64,000 bases of DNA, taken from assembly GCF_945862485.1 (NCBI RefSeq), contig NZ_CAMAYF010000006.1:1-64000 (forward strand), in the 5' to 3' direction. A program made the translations under genes and the position numbers. The notes below the pieces were generated by a model. That model was given only the letters and a program-made list of their open reading frames with translations. It was not told the DNA's origin and made no database searches. The DNA comes from Sphingorhabdus sp. EL138 (GTDB lineage Bacteria; Pseudomonadota; Alphaproteobacteria; Sphingomonadales; Sphingomonadaceae). The number at the start of each line of letters is the position of its first letter. Position 1 is the first letter of the stretch. Shown here piece by piece: positions 1 to 7,706 of the stretch.

Positions 1-2
1 CG

Positions 3-167
3 TTCGTGGAGCAATATAACCACCAGCGTTATCACGAATGCCTCAGCAACGTGACGCCTGCTGATGCTTACTTCGGCAGAGCAGCCGCCATCATCAAACA
101 ACGAGAAAGGATCAAAAAACAAACCATCGAACATCGGCGCTTGCAACACCGCAAGCTTGCCGCTTAA
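3..167 (+). CDS. IS3-family transposase OrfB, C-terminal fragment (partial at window edge)
   Basis: This is the C-terminal end of the DDE integrase-core protein of an IS3 element. About 54 residues are visible, with the typical tail FVEQYNHQRYHE followed by NVTPADAYFGR and a basic end rich in Lys, Arg and Gln finishing HRKLAA. The final catalytic Glu and the rest of the domain lie to the left of the window. The reading frame is open up to the stop at 165-167, and the right inverted repeat follows 48 bases later. Family assignment is from recognisable sequence. Whether the transposase is intact cannot be judged. Confidence 0.8.
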   Translation, partial: FVEQYNHQRYHECLSNVTPADAYFGRAAAIIKQRERIKKQTIEHRRLQHRKLAA

Positions 168-215
168 TATCAACAAACCAAATGAAACCAATGCTCCGTT
201 AATTTACGCAGACTT

Positions 216-242
216 CAGTGCCAAATGTTCTGACGACGGACA
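216..242. repeat. Right terminal inverted repeat of the IS3 element
   Basis: The sequence ends GACGACGGACA. Read on the minus strand it begins TGTCCGTCGTCAG, and it pairs with TGTTCCCCGTCAG at 20884. The 5'-TG...CA-3' ends fit the IS3 family. No target duplication can be tested, because the outer flank of this copy is outside the window. Confidence 0.65.
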
Positions 243-544
243 ATTAGTGCGCCGTTTGCGCTGTAATGGCTCCATTTCATCATCAATGCTGATATATATA
301 TATATATTTATTTATCGTTTGTCCTGCCTCATTTGTGGATTCAGCTTCACAAAGGGCCCGAATGAGATGCAGCGTCGATGTACTAACATTTCAAAACATT
401 GTCCACCGTCAGCGATCAATCGCCGACGGGGAGAGCAGGCTAAACGTTCTTCAACCTACATGAGAGAAGTGCTGCTTGAGGCCCCTCGAGCGGTAGCCGC
501 CATCAACTGAAATTCATCAAAGATCAAATGGAATGCATGCTCAT
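243..544. other. AT-rich spacer without a convincing gene
   Basis: This stretch lies between the IS end and the 3' end of the leftward operon. It contains a TA-dinucleotide run at about 291-307. A rightward open frame crosses it to 510, but its start lies inside the transposase fragment in another frame, and its residues (ending MREVLLEAPRAVAAIN) match nothing I recognise with confidence. It may be debris of another insertion sequence. I see no clear terminator for the leftward operon. Confidence 0.4.
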
Positions 545-1450
545 CTAGTCACATTTCATCTTTAGATCCATACCGTAGCCTTCTGCTTCATTGTCATGTC
601 CGAATATATCAGAGACATAATACTCTTGAGCATCGATTGCCTTGCGTGCCGCCCAACCGGGCTCCCAAAGCCAGCCTGATGGATTTGCACAATAGAATGT
701 CAGAGCTCTATCGTTCGAGTGCATTCCCAGCGTTAGAGCAACGTCGCGTGCCTCCTGTCGGATTTTGTCATGTGTGATACCAAAATCGCGCAGGTCAGTA
801 TACTCAACCATAAAATGATTTATTCGCTTTGGCATCGGGCCCATCCCGAATGCAACCGAATGATCTCGGTCATTACAATGCATAAAGATAGGTTTGGCGG
901 TCATTCCATTCGGCAATGGCAAATGATATTCGACACTACCGCGAAAACCCAGCATCGAGTAAAACTTATAAGCGGCGTCGTCATCCGTCTGCCGTAAGAT
1001 ACAATGCCCGATCCCCTGATTGCCGGTCAGAAATCTGCCATGCATGGGCCGGCCAGGGTGGAAGGGATTATGGCTATCTACCCTAGGACCATAAAAAATC
1101 TCGGTCGGGTTGCCTCCAGGATCTTCCAGTTTAAGCAAACCGAGAACTTTGCGTTCTTGTGCTTCCTCTTCGCTGCCTACACGATATTCGACACCATTCT
1201 GTTCAAGCAGAACTGCGACTTCTTCTAGTTCGGGTTGACCAGCTACTCTCCAACCTAGATAGGCTAAGTCATCATCGCCATCGGTGTGAACAACAATTCG
1301 GTGATGCCACTCATCCATCCGCAGATAGTAGCGGTCTTCTTCTTCTTCGATAACCTGCATGCCGATGATGTCTCCGGCAAACTTCCTCCATGCATCACCA
1401 TCAGATACAGATAGACCCATGTAGCCAAGTTCTATTATTTTTCCAGTCAT
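545..1450 (-). CDS. nahC: 1,2-dihydroxynaphthalene dioxygenase (extradiol, NahC type)
   Basis: This enzyme cleaves the meta bond of 1,2-dihydroxynaphthalene with Fe(II) and O2, giving 2-hydroxychromene-2-carboxylate. It is a two-domain type I extradiol dioxygenase (VOC fold) of about 301 residues, the usual NahC length. Numbered from the upstream GTG codon, the metal ligands are visible as His150 (GIGHC), His213 (NHFMVEY) and Glu264 (WLWEPGW). Stretches such as [21 protein letters not shown] and [19 protein letters not shown] closely follow NahC of Pseudomonas. The ATG at 1450 is preferred over the GTG one codon upstream because GAGGAG lies 6 bases before it. It is the last gene of the leftward operon, 27 bases after the beta subunit. 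Confidence 0.9.
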   Translation of the reverse strand: MTGKIIELGYMGLSVSDGDAWRKFAGDIIGMQVIEEEEDRYYLRMDEWHHRIVVHTDGDDDLAYLGWRVAGQPELEEVAVLLEQNGVEYRVGSEEEAQERKVLGLLKLEDPGGNPTEIFYGPRVDSHNPFHPGRPMHGRFLTGNQGIGHCILRQTDDDAAYKFYSMLGFRGSVEYHLPLPNGMTAKPIFMHCNDRDHSVAFGMGPMPKRINHFMVEYTDLRDFGITHDKIRQEARDVALTLGMHSNDRALTFYCANPSGWLWEPGWAARKAIDAQEYYVSDIFGHDNEAEGYGMDLKMKCD

Positions 1451-1477
1451 CACATTCTCCTCGATCTAAAACATAAA

Positions 1478-1948
1478 TTACAATGGCATCGCCATAAGGG
1501 TTCTCACGATATCGTTGTCGATTACACAAACCCGTTTCCGGATTTCAAAACCACTGTCCCTATTTTCGATCAGTTCGTCGATATAACGGCCGGCCGCGTA
1601 AGGAAAAACATCACTCTGGCTCCGAGTCTCGAAGACAACAAAGTTAGATGAAGCGTGGATAACGCCATCTGTTATTTCCGTAATGATGCATGGTGCGTTG
1701 ATGTGCCTCAATGCCATTTCGGGATAGATATTTGAATGTAGTAAAGAGGCCACGCGATCGTCCATGGCATCACGGCTCTCGAAAAAGAGAAATCCGGCGG
1801 GTAATCCAGTCAGTTCGTTTTGTTTTGAAGTAATCCGATACTCACATTGTTCGGAAAAAAGTGAGGACCATTTCTCCAGTTTCTCATCAATGTAAAACCC
1901 ATATAAGGCATTGAACCGGTCAACCCTCTGTGCCATCTGATCATTCAT
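1478..1948 (-). CDS. Aromatic-ring-hydroxylating oxygenase beta subunit (second NagH/AndAd-like copy)
   Basis: This is the small subunit of a Rieske non-heme iron oxygenase, with the SnoaL-like cone fold that stabilises the alpha hexamer. It is about 156 residues long, close to the partner at 19608, and shares the pattern of an N-terminal helix (RFNALYGFYIDEK), LF.E.C.YRI, and a C-terminal RKRVCVIDNDIV. The ATG at 1948 overlaps the stop of the alpha gene (ATGA), so translational coupling is likely; longer reading upstream would run into the alpha gene. No catalytic residues are expected in this subunit. The substrate is set by the alpha subunit and is not known. Confidence 0.85.
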   Translation of the reverse strand: MNDQMAQRVDRFNALYGFYIDEKLEKWSSLFSEQCEYRITSKQNELTGLPAGFLFFESRDAMDDRVASLLHSNIYPEMALRHINAPCIITEITDGVIHASSNFVVFETRSQSDVFPYAAGRYIDELIENRDSGFEIRKRVCVIDNDIVRTLMAMPL

Positions 1949-3189
1949 GATTTCGCCCCATCTTCCATTAGATGAAGATAGCCACGCCAAAATCCACGCA
2001 CGGCATTTTCATCAAGCCCCATAGGAATGGTCGGGTTGGTAGAATTGTCCAAGTCCATCAAAATCTGTGAGTGTCCGTCTGGTCCCTTTATACCTTCTTG
2101 GCAAATTTCTATGGCCTCGCCATCTTCGAGTGAGACGTAACCGGCCGGTCCGACCATATTGATGCTACGCATTCTTTGTCGCAACATCTCGTCACTATCC
2201 TGCTCAAACCCAAAATACGTCCAAATCAGATCGAACTCGTCATTGTTTCTGACAACCATCTGACGCGTTGCCAGCGCATTACCGATCTGTTGTAAAATTA
2301 CAGATGGAAAGATGGACTGGATACTTAGAGTTATATCGTCTCCCATGTCGGGCCAAATTTCAAGTAACCGGGAGTCTTTGAGATTGACAGCTCCCGGGTC
2401 TCGGGAAGCCTCTGTTTGGTGTTTTGCCCCACTGTCATCGTCCGACGGCTTGTGCACCTGGAATGAATTGTGAAAGCCGAACTTCTCATCGATTTCGCCG
2501 ACAGATTTCTGGCTTGGTCGCCATATACCAAAAGTAGTATAAAAAAGGTGCAGTAACCCGCCATGATAGCTGTCTCGGCTGTTTTCAGCATATAGCTTCC
2601 AATTGCCTTTGATGCGTTGGCCCACAGAACCAATGACCTTGATGGGATGGATCATGATTCTCTCGATTGCAGAACACATGGCGTTTCCAAGAAAGTCTCG
2701 CAGCTCTGTCGCGTCTTCGCGGAATGTAGCAAATACCATATCCCCTATGGTGTCGACCCGCAGCGGTGTCATCCTCTGATTCTTGATATCAAATGAATCG
2801 GGCATTCCACCTTTGCCGCCTACTCCCCTGCGATAGGGGACGCTGCGCAGCGCACCAGTGGCATCATAGGCCCACTGATGATAAACGCATACAAATGCGC
2901 CAGACTCGGCTTTCCCCCGGGAATTTCGACAGACGAGCGCGCCCTTGTGAACGCAGCGGTTTACCCAGACGTGCATGGCTCCATCTTCCCCGCGGCACAG
3001 GACTACCGGCGTTTCGCCAATGTGTGTCGATTTGTATGAATTAGCTTCAGGGACCTCTGCTGCTAGCCCTACATAAGACCAAACAGGCCCGCGAAAAATG
3101 CGTTCCTGCTCCTTTTTGAATATTTCTGGATCCGAATAAACGGAATAATCAACATTTTTAGCCGTTGATGTTGTTTTCAAGTCAGGCAT
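1945..3189 (-). CDS. Rieske oxygenase alpha subunit, salicylate 5-hydroxylase/anthranilate dioxygenase (NagG/AndAc) type
   Basis: This is the catalytic large subunit of a ring-hydroxylating oxygenase, 414 residues. The Rieske cluster ligands are Cys79, His81, Cys101 and His104 (NRCVHKG... and CVYHQW). The mononuclear iron site shows Asp206, His209 and His214 (RDSYHGGLLH), with a later acidic ligand probably in LEDGE. The PYRRGVGGKGGMP stretch is typical of NagG and AndAc. It lies between a reductase (16 bases upstream) and its own beta gene (4-base overlap). Because a second NagG-like gene sits in the gentisate segment at 18342, this copy may act on a substituted salicylate, anthranilate or a similar acid. 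That is inference. Confidence 0.85.
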   Translation of the reverse strand: MPDLKTTSTAKNVDYSVYSDPEIFKKEQERIFRGPVWSYVGLAAEVPEANSYKSTHIGETPVVLCRGEDGAMHVWVNRCVHKGALVCRNSRGKAESGAFVCVYHQWAYDATGALRSVPYRRGVGGKGGMPDSFDIKNQRMTPLRVDTIGDMVFATFREDATELRDFLGNAMCSAIERIMIHPIKVIGSVGQRIKGNWKLYAENSRDSYHGGLLHLFYTTFGIWRPSQKSVGEIDEKFGFHNSFQVHKPSDDDSGAKHQTEASRDPGAVNLKDSRLLEIWPDMGDDITLSIQSIFPSVILQQIGNALATRQMVVRNNDEFDLIWTYFGFEQDSDEMLRQRMRSINMVGPAGYVSLEDGEAIEICQEGIKGPDGHSQILMDLDNSTNPTIPMGLDENAVRGFWRGYLHLMEDGAKS

Positions 3190-3204
3190 AATAATCTTTT
3201 TCCA

Positions 3205-4233
3205 CTATAGAAAACTATCAAAATAGAGTTGGTCAGCGGGCACGTTCAAATCGAGTTGCAGCATTTTATTCACCGCTGAAATCATCGCTGGCGGACCGCA
3301 GAAATAATAATCGTAATTTAGGGGGTTAATCTGTACTTTTTTGTTTTGGCGAACAACATCATGGATAAAACCCGACTCTGTTCCTTCTGGTCTATTTAAA
3401 CCGTCGGTGTCTGAGATAGCCTCTACAACAGAGACTCGTTGCGCTAAGCTAGGATAAGCAGACACGAGTTTGTTTGCACATAGGTCCTGAGGCTCGCGGC
3501 CGCCGTAAAACAACAGCATCTTCTTTTGTGATGCAGTGGCGGATATGCTGGCTTGCCGCATGATTGAAATAAGTGGAGATATTCCGGATCCCCCACCAAT
3601 TAGAATAATGTCGCGCGGCGAATTTTCTCGAAGGTAGGACATACCATAAGGACCATCGATTTCTATTTTCTGTCCCGAGACCAGATGTTCAAAAAGGAAA
3701 GACGTCGCAGCGCCACCAGGTATGCGTTTGGCGATGAACCTCCATTCACCTTGCTCATTGGGAAGATTGGACATAGAATAGGCGCGAGAACCTTTTACGG
3801 TAGGTATATCCAATAATATATATTGCCCGACTAGAAAATCCGCTGGCAAATCGCCTTTGAATGTGAGTTCGGCCATATTGTGGGTGATTTGCGTGCATGA
3901 TACATACCGAAGCGTTTGGCGGCGCGGCGAGACTATTGGTTCATATTGCCTTTCAATTTGTACTTTTATCGTACAATCTCCATCCGGCCTGCTTTGACAG
4001 GCGAGGTGGCGACCGCGACGACGCGCTCTTTCGCTGATTCCTTTGGCCTCTGGCCAGAGGTCCTTAATCTCGCCGTTTATCAGTTCAAATTGACAGGAAC
4101 CACAACCGCCCGAATTGCAGTCATATGGCAATCCAATCCCATTTCGCAGTGCGGCACGCAGAATGGTATCTCCCTTTTCGACAGGAAATTCTACATCTGT
4201 ACCTTCTACAACAATTTTTTTTGGGTTTGTCAT
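3205..4233 (-). CDS. Ferredoxin-NAD(P)H reductase component of Rieske oxygenase (2Fe-2S/FAD)
   Basis: This flavoprotein passes electrons from NAD(P)H to the Rieske ferredoxin or oxygenase. It has about 342 residues, with an N-terminal plant-type ferredoxin domain (Cys39, Cys44, Cys47, Cys79), then an FAD domain with RAYSMSN near the middle, then an NAD domain with GGGSGISPL and the C-terminal YFCGPPAM and YFDSFL. All expected motifs are present, unlike the second reductase at 15568. The ATG at 4233 is chosen because GAGGAGG lies just upstream and the preceding gene stops at 4244. It probably serves the oxygenase directly downstream, and may also serve the naphthalene-type dioxygenase. Confidence 0.88.
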   Translation of the reverse strand: MTNPKKIVVEGTDVEFPVEKGDTILRAALRNGIGLPYDCNSGGCGSCQFELINGEIKDLWPEAKGISERARRRGRHLACQSRPDGDCTIKVQIERQYEPIVSPRRQTLRYVSCTQITHNMAELTFKGDLPADFLVGQYILLDIPTVKGSRAYSMSNLPNEQGEWRFIAKRIPGGAATSFLFEHLVSGQKIEIDGPYGMSYLRENSPRDIILIGGGSGISPLISIMRQASISATASQKKMLLFYGGREPQDLCANKLVSAYPSLAQRVSVVEAISDTDGLNRPEGTESGFIHDVVRQNKKVQINPLNYDYYFCGPPAMISAVNKMLQLDLNVPADQLYFDSFL

Positions 4234-4243
4234 TTCCTCCTCT

Positions 4244-5764
4244 TTATTGCCCGAACACACCGATCGGGCCTTCTTCCAGATTGATGATGACACTCTTGGT
4301 TTGGCTATAGTTGTTCAATGCTTCACTGGCGAACTCGCGCCCAAAGCCACTGCCTTTGTAGCCGCCAATCGGCATGCCACCGATGAAGTTATAATATCGG
4401 TTTACCCAAACAGTGCCGGTTTCAAGCGCACGTGCCATCCGGTGAGCGCGAGGAAGATCGCGCGTCCAAAGCCCGCCTCCCAATCCATAGATACTTTCAT
4501 TGGCCATGCGGATAACATCCGCTTCATCCCTCCAGCCTATAACCGTTGTGACGGGGCCGAAAATCTCTTCCTGAGCAATCCGCATCTCGTTGCGGACATC
4601 TGTAAAGATGGTTGGTTTAATAAAAAGCCCATCTGGAAGGCCGTCGACCTCTCTCTTGCCCCCGCCATAGGCCACGGTGGCTCCCTCTGTTTTGCCTATA
4701 TCTATATAATTTAGAATTTTTTCATATTGCATGCGTGAGGCCTGTGGCCCCAAAACAGTGGTATGTTCCGTTGGATCACCCGAACTGGCGCGCCCAAGCA
4801 AATCTTGGAACTTCCCAAGAAACTCATCCATCACGTCTTCATGAACAAAAACCCGACTACCCGCGAGGCATACCTCACCTTTATTAAGCACAGTGGACAT
4901 CGCAGCTCCTTCTGCGGCCGCGTCTAGATCAGCGTCATTGCACACAATGTTAGCTGATTTCCCTCCTAGCTCCATCGTTTGAGGAATGACGTTGGTCGAG
5001 GCATATTGGATCAGCTTCTGTGCGGTTGGTCTGGACCCGGTAAAAGCTACCTTGCGCGTTAATGGGTGCGCCACTAGCGCTTCTCCCACATTCGGACCAT
5101 ATCCGGTCACGAGATTTAGCACACCTGCTGGTAGTAAGTCTGCCATCTCCTTGAAGAACTCTATGACGGAGAGGCATACCGCTTCGGCCGGTTTCAGAAC
5201 TACCGTGTTGCCTGCAGCGAGTGCTGGTGCAATCTTAGACGCCATCATTATTAGCGGGACATTCCAGGGTATAATCTGTACACACACGCCGAGTGGCTCA
5301 CGTAGGACTATTCCAAGACCGTTAGGAGCCTCAATCGTTTGCCCATGCAGAAACCATGGAGCACCTGAGAACATCTCGAATTGTTCGACCGCCATTGGAA
5401 TATCGAAATTCATAGCCTCCATGAATGGCTTACCATTGTCCAACGTGTCCATCATTGCGTAATCTTCAGCACGAGCTTTCAGGCGGCGACCCATTTCATA
5501 GATTATCTCCTGACGCTGAGATCGAGACGTTCGTGACCATGCAGGAAAGGCTTTCGCAGCAGCTTCGACAGCGCGCTTTGCGTCAGCGGCATTGGCGGAC
5601 TGAATCTTAGCAAGGCAATCCCCAGTTGAGGGGTTGATCATGTCAATGGTTTCACCGCTGCTACTTTGCTCCCAAGCACCATCGATGAAAAGTCCATATT
5701 CTTTCTGAAATAGCTTTTCAGCAAGTTTAAGGTGCTTTTGGCGGACATCTTCTACGTTTGACAT
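4244..5764 (-). CDS. Aldehyde dehydrogenase, probable salicylaldehyde dehydrogenase
   Basis: This is an NAD(P)-dependent aldehyde dehydrogenase of 506 residues. The catalytic set is complete: Asn168 (IIPWNVP), Glu265 (MELGGKS) and Cys299 (NKGEVCLAG), with the Rossmann signal FTGS near 241. A strong GAGGAG lies 8 bases or so before the ATG. The overall type resembles class 1/2 or betaine-aldehyde-like dehydrogenases rather than a close copy of NahF. Its position in an operon with NahC, and the lack of any other aldehyde dehydrogenase in the island, make oxidation of salicylaldehyde to salicylate the likely role. The family is sure; the substrate is inferred from context. Confidence 0.85.
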   Translation of the reverse strand: MSNVEDVRQKHLKLAEKLFQKEYGLFIDGAWEQSSSGETIDMINPSTGDCLAKIQSANAADAKRAVEAAAKAFPAWSRTSRSQRQEIIYEMGRRLKARAEDYAMMDTLDNGKPFMEAMNFDIPMAVEQFEMFSGAPWFLHGQTIEAPNGLGIVLREPLGVCVQIIPWNVPLIMMASKIAPALAAGNTVVLKPAEAVCLSVIEFFKEMADLLPAGVLNLVTGYGPNVGEALVAHPLTRKVAFTGSRPTAQKLIQYASTNVIPQTMELGGKSANIVCNDADLDAAAEGAAMSTVLNKGEVCLAGSRVFVHEDVMDEFLGKFQDLLGRASSGDPTEHTTVLGPQASRMQYEKILNYIDIGKTEGATVAYGGGKREVDGLPDGLFIKPTIFTDVRNEMRIAQEEIFGPVTTVIGWRDEADVIRMANESIYGLGGGLWTRDLPRAHRMARALETGTVWVNRYYNFIGGMPIGGYKGSGFGREFASEALNNYSQTKSVIINLEEGPIGVFGQ

Positions 5765-5800
5765 TTTGCACTCTCCTCTAGTGTAATTTCACGGCAATAA

Positions 5801-6106
5801 TCAGATTTGATCAATGTACACAAAGCCATCTTTTATCGTGGCTTCGTAGGTTTTTAGCGGTATCTCACAGGGGAATGCCTCTGGCTCACCAGTTTTGACA
5901 TCGAAAGCCCCCGAATGAAGCGGGCACTCGATAAGGCCGTCTTCAAAAAAACCGTCTGTGAGCCGTGCGACATTGTGTGTGCATATATTGCTCGTTACAT
6001 AAATTTTATCGTCGAGATTAAATACAGCAAGTGGAGGCATTCCCTCTTGGTCGATTGGTAGCATGTCACCACATTGTATATCTGTAATCGCACACAATCT
6101 GATCAT
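5801..6106 (-). CDS. Rieske-type [2Fe-2S] ferredoxin of ring-hydroxylating dioxygenase
   Basis: This small electron carrier has 101 residues, typical of NahAb and NagAb ferredoxins. Rieske ligands are Cys42 and His44 (CTH) and Cys61 and His64 (CPLH). It is the only free Rieske ferredoxin in the island, so it probably feeds all three Rieske oxygenases: the naphthalene-type one at 11819 and both NagG-like ones. It is the first gene of the leftward operon, divergent from the LysR gene, with 192 bases between them. The Shine-Dalgarno is weak (a GGAAAAA-like run). Confidence 0.9.
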   Translation of the reverse strand: MIRLCAITDIQCGDMLPIDQEGMPPLAVFNLDDKIYVTSNICTHNVARLTDGFFEDGLIECPLHSGAFDVKTGEPEAFPCEIPLKTYEATIKDGFVYIDQI

Positions 6107-6136
6107 TCCATTTTTCCACTTTTTTCATATCATCGG

Positions 6137-6158
6137 GTTGTAAATTTTTGCTTACAAC
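6137..6158. promoter_or_regulatory. Inverted repeat in the divergent promoter region, candidate LysR operator
   Basis: GTTGTAA and TTACAAC form a perfect 7-base inverted repeat with an 8-base spacer, 31 bases before the start of the ferredoxin gene. LysR-type regulators usually bind interrupted palindromes in the divergent region, so this is a good candidate site. The half-site TTGTAAAT recurs at 7552-7559 upstream of the receptor-led operon. The assignment is inference. Confidence 0.45.
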
Positions 6159-6250
6159 ATTTGCACAGTTTAATTCGGTGGTCATCCGTCTCAGCAGACA
6201 ATCTAACTAGATGAGCTTAGGCAAAAGAATCTTACAATCAATCGCACCTT

Positions 6251-6267
6251 GTGATAGATATCATCAC
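6251..6267. promoter_or_regulatory. Second candidate LysR-type operator (GTGAT-N7-ATCAC)
   Basis: A palindrome with 5-base arms spans 6251-6267, about 32 bases before the LysR start codon. It contains a T-N11-A arrangement, the usual LysR signature. Its closeness to the regulator start suggests autorepression. The sequence pattern is seen; the binding is inferred. Confidence 0.4.
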
Positions 6268-6298
6268 TGAGAATGATAATAGGCGATGAAGGCAGGTT

Positions 6299-7198
6299 AT
6301 GGAAAATATAGACCTGAATCTCTTACGTATCTTCAATGAACTGATCCGCACGGGAAAGGTGGTTGATGCGGCGGAGAATCTCGGAATGACACAGCCCGCT
6401 GTCAGCAATGCGTTGAATAGACTCCGCAAACACTTTGATGACGAGTTATTTGTCAGAACAAAAAGTGGGATGAAACCGACGGCAATGGCAATGAGGCTCT
6501 CTGAACCAATCAGCTATGGACTAGATACAATTGGTCAAGCGATACACAGTCCGGCTAATTTTGATCCGACAATCAGCAAGCGGCATTTTGTGATCGCGGT
6601 TGCTGATATCGGAGATATGTATTTCATGCCTAACTTGATCTCACATGCTAGTAAGCATGCGCCTGGCATCTCCTACGAAACGGTACGTAATAACTCGCCG
6701 GACCTGCTTGAAATGATGGAAAACGGGCATGTGGATTTGGCCCTTGGATATCTTCCTCAACTTACAGCCAATTTCTACACCACTCGGTTATTCTTACAAA
6801 ATTGGGTCCTGACCGCTGCGAAAAATCATCCAATATTTCACGTTCGAGACGTAAATTTGGAAGCGCTTAATGGCTATTCATGGTTAGGTGTGAGAGCGCA
6901 TAGGAGCGGTCTTAGTTCTCTGAACGAAAGCCTCGTTGGAAAGGGGTTGGTCAGAAAAATCGATGCCTGGATTCCCAACTACGCCACTGTCGGCCCTTTG
7001 TTGGAGGCCAGCGGACTAATAGCGTGTCTTCCCGAACGACTTGCGCAAATTATCAACGCTTCGTACGAACTCAGTTCGTGTCCACTTCCGTTTTCGCTTG
7101 AACCACATGCTATAAACGCGAACTGGCACGCCCGCGTCCACAGCGACCCTGCAATAAAATGGCTACGCAAAACGGTGAACCTTCTCTTCTCTAACTGA
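6299..7198 (+). CDS. LysR-family transcriptional regulator (NahR/NagR-like)
   Basis: This is a 299-residue LysR-type regulator. The N-terminal winged helix-turn-helix is plain: NLLRIFNELIRTGKVVDAAENLGMTQPAVSNALNRLR at about residues 7-43, followed by the LFVRTKSGM wing. The rest is a periplasmic-binding-protein-like effector domain. The DLNLLRIF...TQPAVSNAL style is that of the NahR/NodD/LinR branch. It lies between the two divergent catabolic operons and is the only regulator in the island, so it probably activates both in response to salicylate or a related intermediate. Effector identity is inferred by analogy with NahR and NagR. Confidence 0.85.
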   Translation: MENIDLNLLRIFNELIRTGKVVDAAENLGMTQPAVSNALNRLRKHFDDELFVRTKSGMKPTAMAMRLSEPISYGLDTIGQAIHSPANFDPTISKRHFVIAVADIGDMYFMPNLISHASKHAPGISYETVRNNSPDLLEMMENGHVDLALGYLPQLTANFYTTRLFLQNWVLTAAKNHPIFHVRDVNLEALNGYSWLGVRAHRSGLSSLNESLVGKGLVRKIDAWIPNYATVGPLLEASGLIACLPERLAQIINASYELSSCPLPFSLEPHAINANWHARVHSDPAIKWLRKTVNLLFSN

Positions 7199-7706
7199 GC
7201 AGAGCAGTTGAAACAGATGGTTCTCCAGTACCGACCTAGCAGTTGATCGGAAAAGGCATCTCTGCAGATACATTGAAAACACTGTGCTTTGGCAATCAAT
7301 AAAATCAGGATAATTTTCGACAAAAGCCAATTTTGTGGAATATTCATCGACCAAATTTACTCAGTTCGTCACATTACCAAGATAAAATGACATGGTAACT
7401 CGTGCCTGTAAATATGTAGGGACTCGTGAGACATCTTCTGCAGATTCCTGAAGCAGGAAGGAGATGTATCGATGACCAAGAAGGACCAGCGCGACGTACA
7501 GCGCAAAGTGCATTATTACCAGTGGTGATATTCAATATGCAATTTGGCGTATTGTAAATAGTTATCTGCAGGTCACTATCTGCTTCATAGTATGCGGGGC
7601 CGAAGGTGTGTCCGAAGGTGCCGGTTCGACCTCTGACGAAGCGCGTACGATATGGTTCAAACGTGGTCTTTAGTATCGCAATTATAATGAAGTGGGAGGA
7701 AGTTTT
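7199..7706. other. Intergenic region upstream of the receptor-led operon, with transposase debris
   Basis: About 500 bases without an intact gene separate the LysR gene from the TonB-dependent receptor. The middle part holds the apparent start of a transposase (7472-7528). The half-site TTGTAAAT, matching the inverted repeat at 6137, is at 7552-7559. A CCGAAGGTG sequence occurs twice near 7602-7622. The promoter of the rightward operon should lie between about 7530 and 7690, but I cannot name a convincing -35/-10 pair. Confidence 0.5.
7472..7528 (+). pseudogene. 5' remnant of an integrase-type transposase gene
   Basis: An ATG preceded by AGGAAGGAG opens a short frame MTKKDQRDVQRK, then VHYYQW and a stop. 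The first twelve residues look like the usual start of IS481-like integrase-core transposases that continue with a helix-turn-helix. Similarity ends after the twelfth residue, so only the 5' end of the element remains. If correct, the element or a deletion around it reshaped the promoter region of the operon. The match is from memory of family starts and is short, hence the modest confidence. Confidence 0.4.

Larger units (their letters stand above)
1..242 (+). mobile_element. Right end of an IS3-family insertion sequence
   Basis: This is the 3' end of an IS3-family element cut by the window's left edge. It holds the last codons of orfB (3-167) and a right terminal inverted repeat at 216-242 ending in CA. 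The reverse complement of 216-242 matches the sequence beginning at 20884 at about 18 of 27 positions, as expected for the two ends of one IS type. The element reads rightward, in the same direction as the truncated copy at 20884-21217, so the two copies bracket the catabolic island as direct repeats. Whether this left copy is complete cannot be seen. Confidence 0.75.

Noticed and set aside
64-510. Rightward open frame of 148 codons after the IS end
   Set aside because: It begins inside the transposase fragment in another frame, crosses the IS end and a TA run, and shows no recognisable domain.
4234-4293. Longer N terminus for the reductase at 3205
   Set aside because: The extra residues overlap the aldehyde dehydrogenase gene, and the GAGGAGG site plus family start fix the ATG at 4233.
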